From an alpha proteobacterium HIMB114 (GTDB lineage Bacteria > Pseudomonadota > Alphaproteobacteria > Pelagibacterales > Pelagibacteraceae), in contig ADAC02000001.1 of assembly GCA_000163555.2 (NCBI GenBank), positions 558,001 to 622,000 of the forward strand: a DNA stretch of 64,000 bases. Direction: 5' to 3'. Made by a program: the position numbers and the translations under genes. Below, piece by piece: positions 52,306-60,930 of the stretch. The stretch's first letter is position 1. Each line of letters starts with the position of its first letter. Under the pieces are notes generated by a model, which saw only the letters and a program-made list of their open reading frames with translations, did not search any database and was not told the origin of the DNA.

Positions 52306-53043
52306 TTAACTTACAAATTTAGCGTAACCATCGTTTTCTAACTCTAACGCTAATTTCCAATCACCGCTCTCAACTATTTTTCCATCAGAGAACACATGGA
52401 CAAAATCAGGCTTAATATAATTTAATAATCTTTGGTAATGCGTAATAATTAAAAAAGATCGTTCAGGTGATCTCATTGCATTAACACCATTTGATACGAT
52501 TTTTAATGCATCAATATCAAGGCCAGAGTCAGTTTCATCCATAATAATAAAATTTGGCTCAAGTAATGACATTTGTAAAATTTCATTTCTCTTTTTTTCA
52601 CCACCAGAAAATCCAACATTAAGCGGTCGAGATAACATTTCTTTATCAATTTTTAGTTTTTGAGATTTTTCTTTAACCAAATTTAAAAACTCAACTGCAT
52701 TTAATTCTTTTTCACCTTTTGCTTTTCTCACAGCGTTAAGTGAAGTTCTTAAAAAATTATTTGTAAAAACTCCTGGAATTTCAATTGGGTATTGAAATGC
52801 TAAAAATATCCCCTTTTGGGCTCTTTCTTCAGTATTAAGTTCTAATATGTTCTCACCATTATAATTAATCTCTCCTTCTGCCTCGTACCCTTCTTTTCCT
52901 GATAAAGCGTAAGATAATGTACTTTTTCCAGATCCATTTGGGCCCATAATGGCATGGACTTCACCTTTGTTAATTTTAAGATTTAGTCCCTTAATAATAT
53001 CTTTATCTTCAACACTTACTTTTAAATTTTTAATATCAATCAT
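52306..53043 (-). CDS. sufC: SufC, Fe-S assembly ATPase
   Basis: This 245-residue ABC-type ATPase energises the SufBCD scaffold. Walker A is GPNGSGKST (about 34-42), the Q-loop FLAFQYPIEIPG, the signature GFSGGEKKRNEI and Walker B FIIMDETDSGLDID, then the switch histidine in IITHYQRLL. It is coupled to sufB by a one-base TAATG overlap and precedes sufD with no gap. Confidence 0.97.
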   Translation of the reverse strand: MIDIKNLKVSVEDKDIIKGLNLKINKGEVHAIMGPNGSGKSTLSYALSGKEGYEAEGEINYNGENILELNTEERAQKGIFLAFQYPIEIPGVFTNNFLRTSLNAVRKAKGEKELNAVEFLNLVKEKSQKLKIDKEMLSRPLNVGFSGGEKKRNEILQMSLLEPNFIIMDETDSGLDIDALKIVSNGVNAMRSPERSFLIITHYQRLLNYIKPDFVHVFSDGKIVESGDWKLALELENDGYAKFVS

Positions 53044-54494
53044 TATCCAACACTTCCTTCTAAACTAATTCCAACTAACTTTTGAGCTTCAACCGCAAAC
53101 TCCATTGGCAATTGTTGTAACACTTCTTTACAAAAACCATTTACAATTAAACTCACTGCTTCTTCTTGGTTTAAACCTCTTTGTCTACAATAAAACAATT
53201 GATCATCACTAATTTTTGAAGTTGTGGCTTCATGTTCAACTTCAGAAGAGGAATTTTTATTTTCAATATAAGGTACGGTATGAGCTCCACATTTGTTTCC
53301 AACTAAAAGAGAGTCACACTGGGTAAAGTTTTTTGATCCCGTTGCTTTTGGATGAACTGAAACTAAACCTCTATAAGTGTTATCAGCTTGTCCAGCAGAA
53401 ATTCCTTTTGAGATAATTTTACTTTTAGTATTTTTTCCAAGGTGTATCATTTTTGTACCTGTATCTGCTTTCTGAAAATTATTTGTAATTGCAACGGAAT
53501 AAAACTCACCCTGAGAGTTATCACCTCTTAAAATACAACTTGGATACTTCCAAGTAATTGCAGATCCTGTTTCAACTTGCGTCCATGAGATTTTAGAATT
53601 TTTTCCTCTACAATCTCCTCTTTTGGTAACAAAATTATAAATTCCACCTTTTCCTTCTTTGTCTCCTGGATACCAATTTTGAACAGTTGAATATTTTATT
53701 TCTGCACCATCTAACGCAACTAATTCTACATTTGCAGCATGAAGTTGATTTTCATCTCTCATGGGTGCCGTGCAACCCTCAAGGTAAGATACATAACTAT
53801 CTTTATCTGCAATAATAAGTGTTCTTTCAAACTGACCTGTATTTTGAGCGTTAATTCTAAAATATGTTGAAAGTTCCATTGGGCATCTCACACCTGGTGG
53901 TATGTAAACAAATGATCCGTCTGTAAAGACTGCAGAATTTAATGTTGCAAAAAAATGATCTGTAACTGGAATAACTGAACCTAGATATTTTTTAACAAGT
54001 TCCGGATGTTCTCTTGTTGCTTCTGAGATTGAACAAAAAATAACACCAATTTCTTTTAACTTATCTTTAAAAGTTGTTGCGACAGAAACAGAGTCAAATA
54101 CGGCATCAACAGCAACACCTGATAATCTTTTTTGCTCTTCTAATGGAATACCTAATTTGTCATAAGTTTTTTTAATTTCTGGATCAATTTCATCTAAAGA
54201 TTTTGGTCCATCTTTAAAACTCTTTGGAGCAGAATAGTAATATAAATCTTGGTAGTTAATTTTTGGGTATTTTGGTTTTTGCCAATCAGGCTCTTCCATT
54301 TTTTGTAGTCTGTTGTAGGCATTCAATCTCCAATCCAACATCCACTGAGGTTCTTTTTTTTGTTTGGAAATAAATCTTATCGTCTCTTCAGATAAACCTT
54401 TAGGAACTTCAATAGTGTCAATATCAGTTACGAAGCCATGATCATATTCTGACCTGTCTTGATACTGTTGTATTATTTCATCGCTTGCGCTCAT
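53043..54494 (-). CDS. sufB: SufB, Fe-S scaffold subunit
   Basis: This 483-residue protein is the first gene of the leftward suf operon B-C-D-S-U-T-A. Family motifs are [44 protein letters not shown], a cluster/sulfur-acceptor cysteine region and [13 protein letters not shown] near the C terminus. No IscR- or RirA-type regulator gene is adjacent. The promoter should lie in the 96-bp gap shared with the divergent hydrolase gene. Confidence 0.97.
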   Translation of the reverse strand: MSASDEIIQQYQDRSEYDHGFVTDIDTIEVPKGLSEETIRFISKQKKEPQWMLDWRLNAYNRLQKMEEPDWQKPKYPKINYQDLYYYSAPKSFKDGPKSLDEIDPEIKKTYDKLGIPLEEQKRLSGVAVDAVFDSVSVATTFKDKLKEIGVIFCSISEATREHPELVKKYLGSVIPVTDHFFATLNSAVFTDGSFVYIPPGVRCPMELSTYFRINAQNTGQFERTLIIADKDSYVSYLEGCTAPMRDENQLHAANVELVALDGAEIKYSTVQNWYPGDKEGKGGIYNFVTKRGDCRGKNSKISWTQVETGSAITWKYPSCILRGDNSQGEFYSVAITNNFQKADTGTKMIHLGKNTKSKIISKGISAGQADNTYRGLVSVHPKATGSKNFTQCDSLLVGNKCGAHTVPYIENKNSSSEVEHEATTSKISDDQLFYCRQRGLNQEEAVSLIVNGFCKEVLQQLPMEFAVEAQKLVGISLEGSVG

Positions 54495-54590
54495 TTTAAT
54501 CCCTAAATTTAGTTAATTCCCCTTCGAAAAAACTTTATTTTTAAAGGTTACTTATGATATAAGCCTCCTTCTTTAATTTACAACTATAGT

Positions 54591-55247
54591 ATGAAACTTA
54601 ACAATTCTGAAATATTTATCAACGGCCCTGACGGAAAATTAGAAGCAAAATACGTTCAAAGTAAGAGAGAGAATGCTCCGTTGGCGGTCATTTTGCATCC
54701 TCACCCAGAGTATGGCGGCACGATGAATAACAAAGTGGTATATCACGCATATCACACATTTTTAAAAAATGGTTTTTCAGTTTGCAGATTTAATTTTAGA
54801 GGTGTTGGAAAAAGTGAAGGAAAATTTGATAATGGTCTTGGCGAGTTATCAGATGCTGCAGCGGCACTAGATTTTATTCAAAGAAATAATGCAAACTCAA
54901 ATGAAAGTTGGGTTGTTGGATTTTCATTTGGTGCATTAATTTCAATGCAACTATTAATGAGAAGACCAGAAATTTTTAGATTTATTTCAATCTCACCTCA
55001 ACCCAATATTTTTGATTTTAATTTTTTAGCACCATGTCCTACATCAGGTCTTGTCATTCATGGTGACCAGGATCAGCTTGTACCAAAAGATACAATAATT
55101 GTTCTAAAAGAAAAATTAGTAAGTCAAAAAAATATTACCGTTGATTTTAATGAAATCAAAGGTGCTAATCATTTTTTTACAGGTAAAGAAAAAGACTTAG
55201 TTGATTGTATTGACGGTTATATCAAAAAAGAATCTAGACTGTTTTAA
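54591..55247 (+). CDS. Alpha/beta hydrolase, COG2945 type
   Basis: This 218-residue cytoplasmic alpha/beta hydrolase has the COG2945 hallmarks HPHPEYGGTMNNKVV, FNFRGVGKSEGKFDNGLGE, and the nucleophile elbow GFSFGA (Ser in WVVGFSFGAL), with the acid in HGDQDQLVP and the histidine in GANHFF. The substrate is unknown. It is divergent from sufB and its stop overlaps the convergent anmK stop by 14 bp. Confidence 0.9.
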   Translation: MKLNNSEIFINGPDGKLEAKYVQSKRENAPLAVILHPHPEYGGTMNNKVVYHAYHTFLKNGFSVCRFNFRGVGKSEGKFDNGLGELSDAAAALDFIQRNNANSNESWVVGFSFGALISMQLLMRRPEIFRFISISPQPNIFDFNFLAPCPTSGLVIHGDQDQLVPKDTIIVLKEKLVSQKNITVDFNEIKGANHFFTGKEKDLVDCIDGYIKKESRLF

Positions 55248-56310
55248 TCTCACCACCGCTTAAAGGATTTATAACTCCAGTTGTTTCTGGGAAAGTAATT
55301 GGTAATTTATTTACTGATCTTGCAGCTAAGTATGCAAAAGCTTGTGACTCTATAAAATCTCCATCATAATTAAATTCATCAATGTCAAATGCTCTACCCT
55401 TTAAATAATTTATAATAGCTTTATTTTTTCTTCCACCACCTGAAATTAAAACATTATTAATTTTTTTTTCATTTAAAAAAGTTAGAATTAAATTTGCAGT
55501 AATATAAGACAAGGTTGCAAGTCCAACATCTTTTTCTAGGCTTCTAAATTCTGAGATAGAAAAATCATTAAAATCATATGATGTATTTTTTCCAAAACTA
55601 AAACGATCAATGTAATTATTGGCAACAATTAAATCTGGTTTAGACGTTAGTGATTTTTCGCCATCTTTGTCATAATCAATATTAAAAAATATTTTACTCC
55701 ATTCATCTAAAAGACAATTTCCAGGACCTATATCAGTTGCAAACAATTTATTATTTTGAATGTAGCTAATATTTGATATCCCTCCAATATTTACTACTGC
55801 ATCAAAGTTTTTATTTTTTAATTGCTGTAAAATAAATTGATGAAAAACAGGAGCTAAAGGAGCGCCTTGTCCTCCATGTTTAAGATCATTTTGTCTAAAA
55901 TTGTAAACGACAGGTATTTTAAGTTCTTTTGATAATTTTTCAGTATTTCCTAATTGATAAGTAAATTGTTTTTTTGCATCATGAAATAATGTGATCCCAT
56001 GAAAGCCAATTAGATTAACTTCATTTTTACTCTTTAAAATTAATTCTTTTATTAGTTTAATATGAAGATTGGTGATTTTGTCTTCTGTTTCTGTAAATAA
56101 TTTTGTTTTTTTAGTTGCAATTAAATCTTCAGGATTTTTAATGCTATTTTTTAATTTTTTAAGATTATTCTTTAATTCATTATTAAACTTTTCATATAAA
56201 TTATAATGATTATGAAAAACGTCTTTTCCATCAGTTGTGGCCAAAGAGACATCAATCCCGTCAAATGATGTTCCTGACATAGTACCTATAGAATTGAAGG
56301 TTTTGCTCAT
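55234..56310 (-). CDS. anmK: Anhydro-N-acetylmuramic acid kinase
   Basis: AnmK phosphorylates anhMurNAc released during peptidoglycan turnover and feeds recycling to MurNAc-6-P. From the ATG at 56310 the protein has 358 residues beginning MSKTFNSIGTMSGTSFDGIDVS, the family's phosphate-binding start; a longer frame to 56349 is unlikely. GGQGAPLAPVFHQF, VNIGGISNISYI, DIGPGNCLLDEW and VLISGGGRKN are all present. Divergent from tyrS with 45 bp between starts. Confidence 0.94.
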   Translation of the reverse strand: MSKTFNSIGTMSGTSFDGIDVSLATTDGKDVFHNHYNLYEKFNNELKNNLKKLKNSIKNPEDLIATKKTKLFTETEDKITNLHIKLIKELILKSKNEVNLIGFHGITLFHDAKKQFTYQLGNTEKLSKELKIPVVYNFRQNDLKHGGQGAPLAPVFHQFILQQLKNKNFDAVVNIGGISNISYIQNNKLFATDIGPGNCLLDEWSKIFFNIDYDKDGEKSLTSKPDLIVANNYIDRFSFGKNTSYDFNDFSISEFRSLEKDVGLATLSYITANLILTFLNEKKINNVLISGGGRKNKAIINYLKGRAFDIDEFNYDGDFIESQAFAYLAARSVNKLPITFPETTGVINPLSGGEIKTV

Positions 56311-56355
56311 ATTTATAACTTTAAAATAGTCATTAAATACTGTATTCAAAAAAAA

Positions 56356-57594
56356 ATGACAGTGAATGCGCTAAATATATTTAAAAATCGTGGTTATTTT
56401 TTTCAATGTACTAATGAAGGGGCGTTAAGTAAATTACTGGGTAAAAAGAAAATTCATTTTTATATTGGCTTTGACTGTACAGCAAAGTCTCTGCATGTCG
56501 GTAGTCTTCTACAAATTATGTGCTTAAGACAATTGCAAAAGCTTGGGCATACTCCTGTAGTTTTATTAGGGGGTGGCACTACACTTATTGGTGATCCATC
56601 TGGAAAAGAAGAAAGTCGAAAGATTTTAACTGAGGATGTGATTGAGCAAAATGTAACTAGCATAAAAAAAGTGTTTTCAAGTTTTTTATCAAATGAAGGT
56701 GATAACAAAGTAGTTTATGTAAATAATAAAGATTGGTTAAAAGGTTTAAATTATATCGAATTTTTAAGAGATTATGGAAAGCATTTTACAATTAATAAAA
56801 TGCTTACTTTTGATAGCGTAAAACTTAGACTTGATCGTGAGCAATCTCTAAGTTTCTTAGAATTTAACTACATGATTTTTCAAGCTTATGATTTTATGAA
56901 GCTTTATGAGACACATGATTGTTTATTGCAAATAGGTGGTTCTGATCAATGGGGCAATATTGTAAATGGAGTTGAGCTTATCAGAAGATCAAAATCAAAA
57001 GAGGCTTATGGTCTTACAACACCTTTGATTACAACTTCCTCAGGAGCCAAAATGGGCAAAACTGAAAAAGGTGCAGTTTGGCTAGATAAAGAACTTTTAT
57101 CTTCCTTTGATTATTGGCAGTTTTGGAGAAATACGGATGACAGAGATGTGATTAATTATTTAAAATTATTTACTGAACTTTCTGAAGAAGAAATTGAAAA
57201 ATTGTCCAAATTAGATGGTGCAAATATCAATGAGGCTAAGATCATTTTAGCTAATGAGGCTACAAAAATGTTGCATGGTAAAGAAGAGGCTGAAAAAGCA
57301 TTGGAGACATCAAAGAAAACTTTTGATGATAAAAGTTTTGATGAAAATCTTCCAACTTTAGAGATCAAAAAGAATGAGCTAGAAAAAGGAATTTCTCTAA
57401 AAGAAATGCTGATTAAAATTGGTTTTGCAACATCCAATAGTGATTTTAAAAGAAACTTTCAAAACGCTGCTTATAAAATTAATAATGAAAATGTAACTGA
57501 TGAAAACCAAGCATTGACTATTGATAACTTGGATGGAGATACGATTAAATTATCATTTGGTAAAAAAAAGCATCACTTAATTAAAGCGATATAA
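56356..57594 (+). CDS. tyrS: Tyrosyl-tRNA synthetase
   Basis: This 412-residue class I synthetase charges tRNA-Tyr. The HIGH-like motif is HVGS (47-50), the KMSKS-like motif KMGKT at about 232-236, and LQIGGSDQWGNIVNGVELIRR lies between. The C-terminal S4 RNA-binding domain is from about 340 (SLKEMLIKIGFATSNSDFKR). It is the TyrS1-type with the GFDPTA-like GFDCTA motif. Its stop abuts the convergent AsmA-like gene. Confidence 0.97.
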   Translation: MTVNALNIFKNRGYFFQCTNEGALSKLLGKKKIHFYIGFDCTAKSLHVGSLLQIMCLRQLQKLGHTPVVLLGGGTTLIGDPSGKEESRKILTEDVIEQNVTSIKKVFSSFLSNEGDNKVVYVNNKDWLKGLNYIEFLRDYGKHFTINKMLTFDSVKLRLDREQSLSFLEFNYMIFQAYDFMKLYETHDCLLQIGGSDQWGNIVNGVELIRRSKSKEAYGLTTPLITTSSGAKMGKTEKGAVWLDKELLSSFDYWQFWRNTDDRDVINYLKLFTELSEEEIEKLSKLDGANINEAKIILANEATKMLHGKEEAEKALETSKKTFDDKSFDENLPTLEIKKNELEKGISLKEMLIKIGFATSNSDFKRNFQNAAYKINNENVTDENQALTIDNLDGDTIKLSFGKKKHHLIKAI

Positions 57595-59838
57595 TTATTT
57601 TTTAAATACAGCTAAAAACCTCTGTACAAATCTTGGTGTAATAGTTCTTATTGGATTAACTTCAGTTTTCAGATCCTTCTTACCTTTAATTTTAAAACTT
57701 GCTCCAAAAATACCGTCTCCCTTTTTACCTGTTAAAACTTTTCCAATTATAGGTATGCCTCTTACAACATTATTTATTGTATTAGCTGGTGCAAGACTAC
57801 CAGATAAACTTGTAAAATTATCTGCGCCAACCCTACCTTCAATAATGAATCCAAGTGAAGGTCCAGTTCCATAACATTCTATAATTTTTAATTCATTGTT
57901 TCGTAGCTCATACTTCAAGTATGCTTCTTTAAAAAAAATTCCATTTCCTTCCAAAACATCTAAAGCGCCAGTTAATGATGCAATGGATAAAATATTTGTA
58001 AGAATTGGCATTTCTTTTAAATAAAAATTATTTATCTTTATTTCAGTTTCAGAAAAATCCTTACTTAAAGTTTCTCTTCTAATATCAAGAGTTCCTTTTT
58101 CTAAACCTTTTAAGAATTCATAATTTGATAAAAAAGGCTTTGCCTTGTCACTTCTGATAATTAATTCTTTGTTACCTGCTTTATTATTTTTAACCTCATG
58201 AGAAAAGGTGGTTAAATCATCAAAATTAGCAAAGGAATTAAGTTTTGTAATAGTTCCTTTTTTAACCAAACTGGTATTTTTATAATTGATTAAAGAAGCA
58301 CCTGGTAAAAAAATTCTTTTTAAATCTACTTTTAAAGAACCATCAATCATTGAATTAAATTCAACATCTTTATTTCTTTCTCTTTGATTTAAAACTCTTC
58401 TTAAATCTAATTTTTCACCTTTGATTAAATAATTTTTTTTATTTTTAGTAACACGAAGTTTATTATTATCTCCTAAATTAATTTTAATATTATCAAAATC
58501 TTTTAGATTAAATTTTTCATCAAGATATATGGACTGAATATTTATTCTATCATTTTTAGAAACAAAATTTAATTTTGAAATTTTGATATTTTTATTATTT
58601 TTATAAAAAATAAAATTTAATTTTGAATTAACACCTTTATTTTTAGTATAATTAAAAAGTGATAAATGAACCTCTGAATTACTTAAATCAATCGAAGTTT
58701 CGATATTAAATTTATTAAGGTCTTTTAGTTTTGTTTTAATATTATAATTTAGATCATCTTTAATTAAAAAATCGTTTTTTTTAAAAAATGTCTCTTTTAA
58801 ATTAACTTCACCATTTAATTTAATATCAAAAAAATCTTTTGAACTTTTTCTGTTAACAGCAAAGTTATTTTTTTTATTATTTAGGATAAAATCACCATTA
58901 GCAACAAGTTGTCCTTTACGATCAAATTTAATTAAAGAATTAATATTTTTAAAATCAAGCTCATATGGATCGCTATATTTAAAATTAAGATTAGTAGTAT
59001 TTAGATTGAATTGGGTTTTGTCTTTTATAACTTTAAAATTATTATCAAATTGTATGTCGAGATTAGAATTAAAAGATAATTGACCACCAATATCTTTAAT
59101 TTTTTCTAAGTTTAAATTTAACAAACTAGTTGAAATTTTATTTAAATTTAAAGAAGATTTTAACTGACCGTCTATATTAATGTTACCGCGTAATTCTCTA
59201 TTATCAATTGAATAACTGACTTCATTAGATTTTATACCAAAAGTTCCAAAAACCCCAATTATATTAGATAATACTATTTTATTGTTTTCAAAATCAACAT
59301 TACCGGTCAAATCTTTGACAAAAGGAATATCCTCGTAGATATCAATTGAAACATTTTTTAATTCACCGGAAAACTTCGTTGATACTTTTTGTTTTTGAAA
59401 TTGATCAATGACCAGAGTACCTTTTGCAATACCGTCTAAAAACTTTGTTTGATCTAGAACAGGTACTTTTTTAATTAATGATGTTTTTTTTAAACTCAAT
59501 ATTTTGTTATCACCAAAATCAACTTCTATTTTTTGTAACAAATATTTTTCTTCAAAAGATGATTTTAAATCAGAAAAAATTGTAAAAGATTTTAAATTTA
59601 TACTTTGCCTATCAACTAATATGTCAGGTTTATTAATTTTTATTTTTAAACCTAGGGTAAAAATATCTAATGAAACATTTGCCTCTTTAAAATTAGCTTT
59701 TGAATTTGGAATACGTTTTTCTATTTGGGTAATAATTTTATTATTAAATTTATCTGTTGAAATTCCATATGATAATACAACTAGTGTGATAAAAATTATA
59801 AAAATTAAAGCTGATAGTATTTTAAAAAATAGTTTCAT
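57595..59838 (-). CDS. AsmA-like / DUF3971 (YhdP-type) envelope protein
   Basis: This 747-residue protein has one N-terminal membrane helix (about 5-26) and a long periplasmic beta-rich body. The C-terminal part contains LRNNELKIIECYGTGPSLGFIIEGRVG and GSLAPANTINNVVRGIPIIGKVLTGKKGDGIFGASFKIKG-type sequence, typical of the AsmA/YhdP family. These bridge-like proteins are implicated in phospholipid transport between membranes. The TAATG-like one-base overlap with prfB's stop indicates coupling. The mid-region is very rich in Asn and Lys. Confidence 0.86.
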   Translation of the reverse strand: MKLFFKILSALIFIIFITLVVLSYGISTDKFNNKIITQIEKRIPNSKANFKEANVSLDIFTLGLKIKINKPDILVDRQSINLKSFTIFSDLKSSFEEKYLLQKIEVDFGDNKILSLKKTSLIKKVPVLDQTKFLDGIAKGTLVIDQFQKQKVSTKFSGELKNVSIDIYEDIPFVKDLTGNVDFENNKIVLSNIIGVFGTFGIKSNEVSYSIDNRELRGNINIDGQLKSSLNLNKISTSLLNLNLEKIKDIGGQLSFNSNLDIQFDNNFKVIKDKTQFNLNTTNLNFKYSDPYELDFKNINSLIKFDRKGQLVANGDFILNNKKNNFAVNRKSSKDFFDIKLNGEVNLKETFFKKNDFLIKDDLNYNIKTKLKDLNKFNIETSIDLSNSEVHLSLFNYTKNKGVNSKLNFIFYKNNKNIKISKLNFVSKNDRINIQSIYLDEKFNLKDFDNIKINLGDNNKLRVTKNKKNYLIKGEKLDLRRVLNQRERNKDVEFNSMIDGSLKVDLKRIFLPGASLINYKNTSLVKKGTITKLNSFANFDDLTTFSHEVKNNKAGNKELIIRSDKAKPFLSNYEFLKGLEKGTLDIRRETLSKDFSETEIKINNFYLKEMPILTNILSIASLTGALDVLEGNGIFFKEAYLKYELRNNELKIIECYGTGPSLGFIIEGRVGADNFTSLSGSLAPANTINNVVRGIPIIGKVLTGKKGDGIFGASFKIKGKKDLKTEVNPIRTITPRFVQRFLAVFKK

Positions 59839-60930
59839 TAATTTATTTTAATTAAAGCTGACTCTAAAAATTCTCCAATTTCACCGTTTAGCACATCGTC
59901 TGGACTTGTGCTTTCAACATTTGTTCTATTATCTTTAACAAGTTGATAAGGTTGTAAAACATAAGATCTAATTTGGTGCCCCCACCCTATATCAGTTTTA
60001 CTATCTTCTGCAGATTGAGCTGATTCTTCTCTTTTTTTTAATTCAAGTTCATACAATCTTGATTTTAACATTTTCATTGCAGTGTCTTTGTTTTTATGTT
60101 GCGATCTTTCATTTTGACATTGAACAACAATCTTAGTTGGCAAATGTGTTATTCTAACGGCACTATCAGTTGTATTCACGTGTTGTCCACCTGCGCCACT
60201 TGAGCGATATGTATCAACTCTCAAATCTTTTTCTTTTATTTCAATTTCAATTTTATCATCAATTACTGGATAAACCCAAACACTTGCAAAACTTGTATGT
60301 CTCCTTTGATTTGAATCAAAAGGTGATATTCGAACTAATCGATGAACTCCACTTTCATTTTTTAAATAACCAAAAGAATTTAGTCCACCAATTTTAATTG
60401 TGGAAGATTTAATACCAGCTTCTTCACCTTTGCTTTCACTAATTAACTCACATGATCGGTCTGTTTTTTCTGACCATTTTAAATACATTTTTCTAATCAT
60501 ATCAGCCCAATCTTGACTTTCTGTACCCCCTGCTCCCGCGTGGACTTCTAAATAACAATCAAATTTATCAGCATCGCCTGACAAATAACAATTTGCCTCT
60601 AGAGATTTAATTTTTTTAGTTAATTCTTTTAGAGATTTTTTTAATTCAGAATAAAGTTCTTCATCAAATTCTTTTTCTAAGGATATGATAAACTCATTTA
60701 AGTCGTTGTAAATTTGATTTTGGTTTTTAAATTCAGTTACAATTTTTTCAATTGTGTTTTTTTCTTTTAATATCTCTTGTGCTTTTTGGTTGTCATCCCA
60801 AAAATTTTCTTCAATAGACTTTGCTTCTAATACTTTTAATTTTTCTTCAAGTGAATTTTGGTCAAAGATACCCCCGGATATTTTTTAATGAATTATCCAA
60901 CTTTGACAGCGTGTTTTTTTCTTCCAACAT
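59838..60930 (-). CDS. prfB: Peptide chain release factor 2 with programmed +1 frameshift
   Basis: RF2 ends translation at UGA and UAA. The frame starts at the ATG at 60930 and reads 22 codons to CTT; an in-frame TGA at 60864-60862 follows. A +1 shift at CTT-TGA-C continues with GACCAAAAT (D-Q-N) to the TAA at 59838, for 363 residues in all. The slippery site is preceded by CGGGGGTAT, an internal Shine-Dalgarno-like sequence, exactly the classical autoregulatory arrangement. The GGQ loop SSGAGGQHVNTTDSAV and YLEVHAGAGGTESQDWADM are seen. Its ATG shares the A of the mrcA stop (TAATG). Confidence 0.97.
60861..60876 (-). promoter_or_regulatory. prfB programmed +1 frameshift site
   Basis: On the minus strand the sequence GGGGGTATCTTTGAC combines a purine-rich Shine-Dalgarno-like stretch with CTT-TGA-C. 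When RF2 is scarce, the ribosome slips forward at CTT instead of ending at TGA, which raises RF2 synthesis. The layout matches the well-known E. coli element almost base for base. Confidence 0.95.

Noticed and set aside
59838-60584. Stand-alone 248-residue release-factor homologue
   Set aside because: The reading frame continues upstream without a stop to the TGA-C frameshift site at 60863, so it is the 3' part of full-length RF2.
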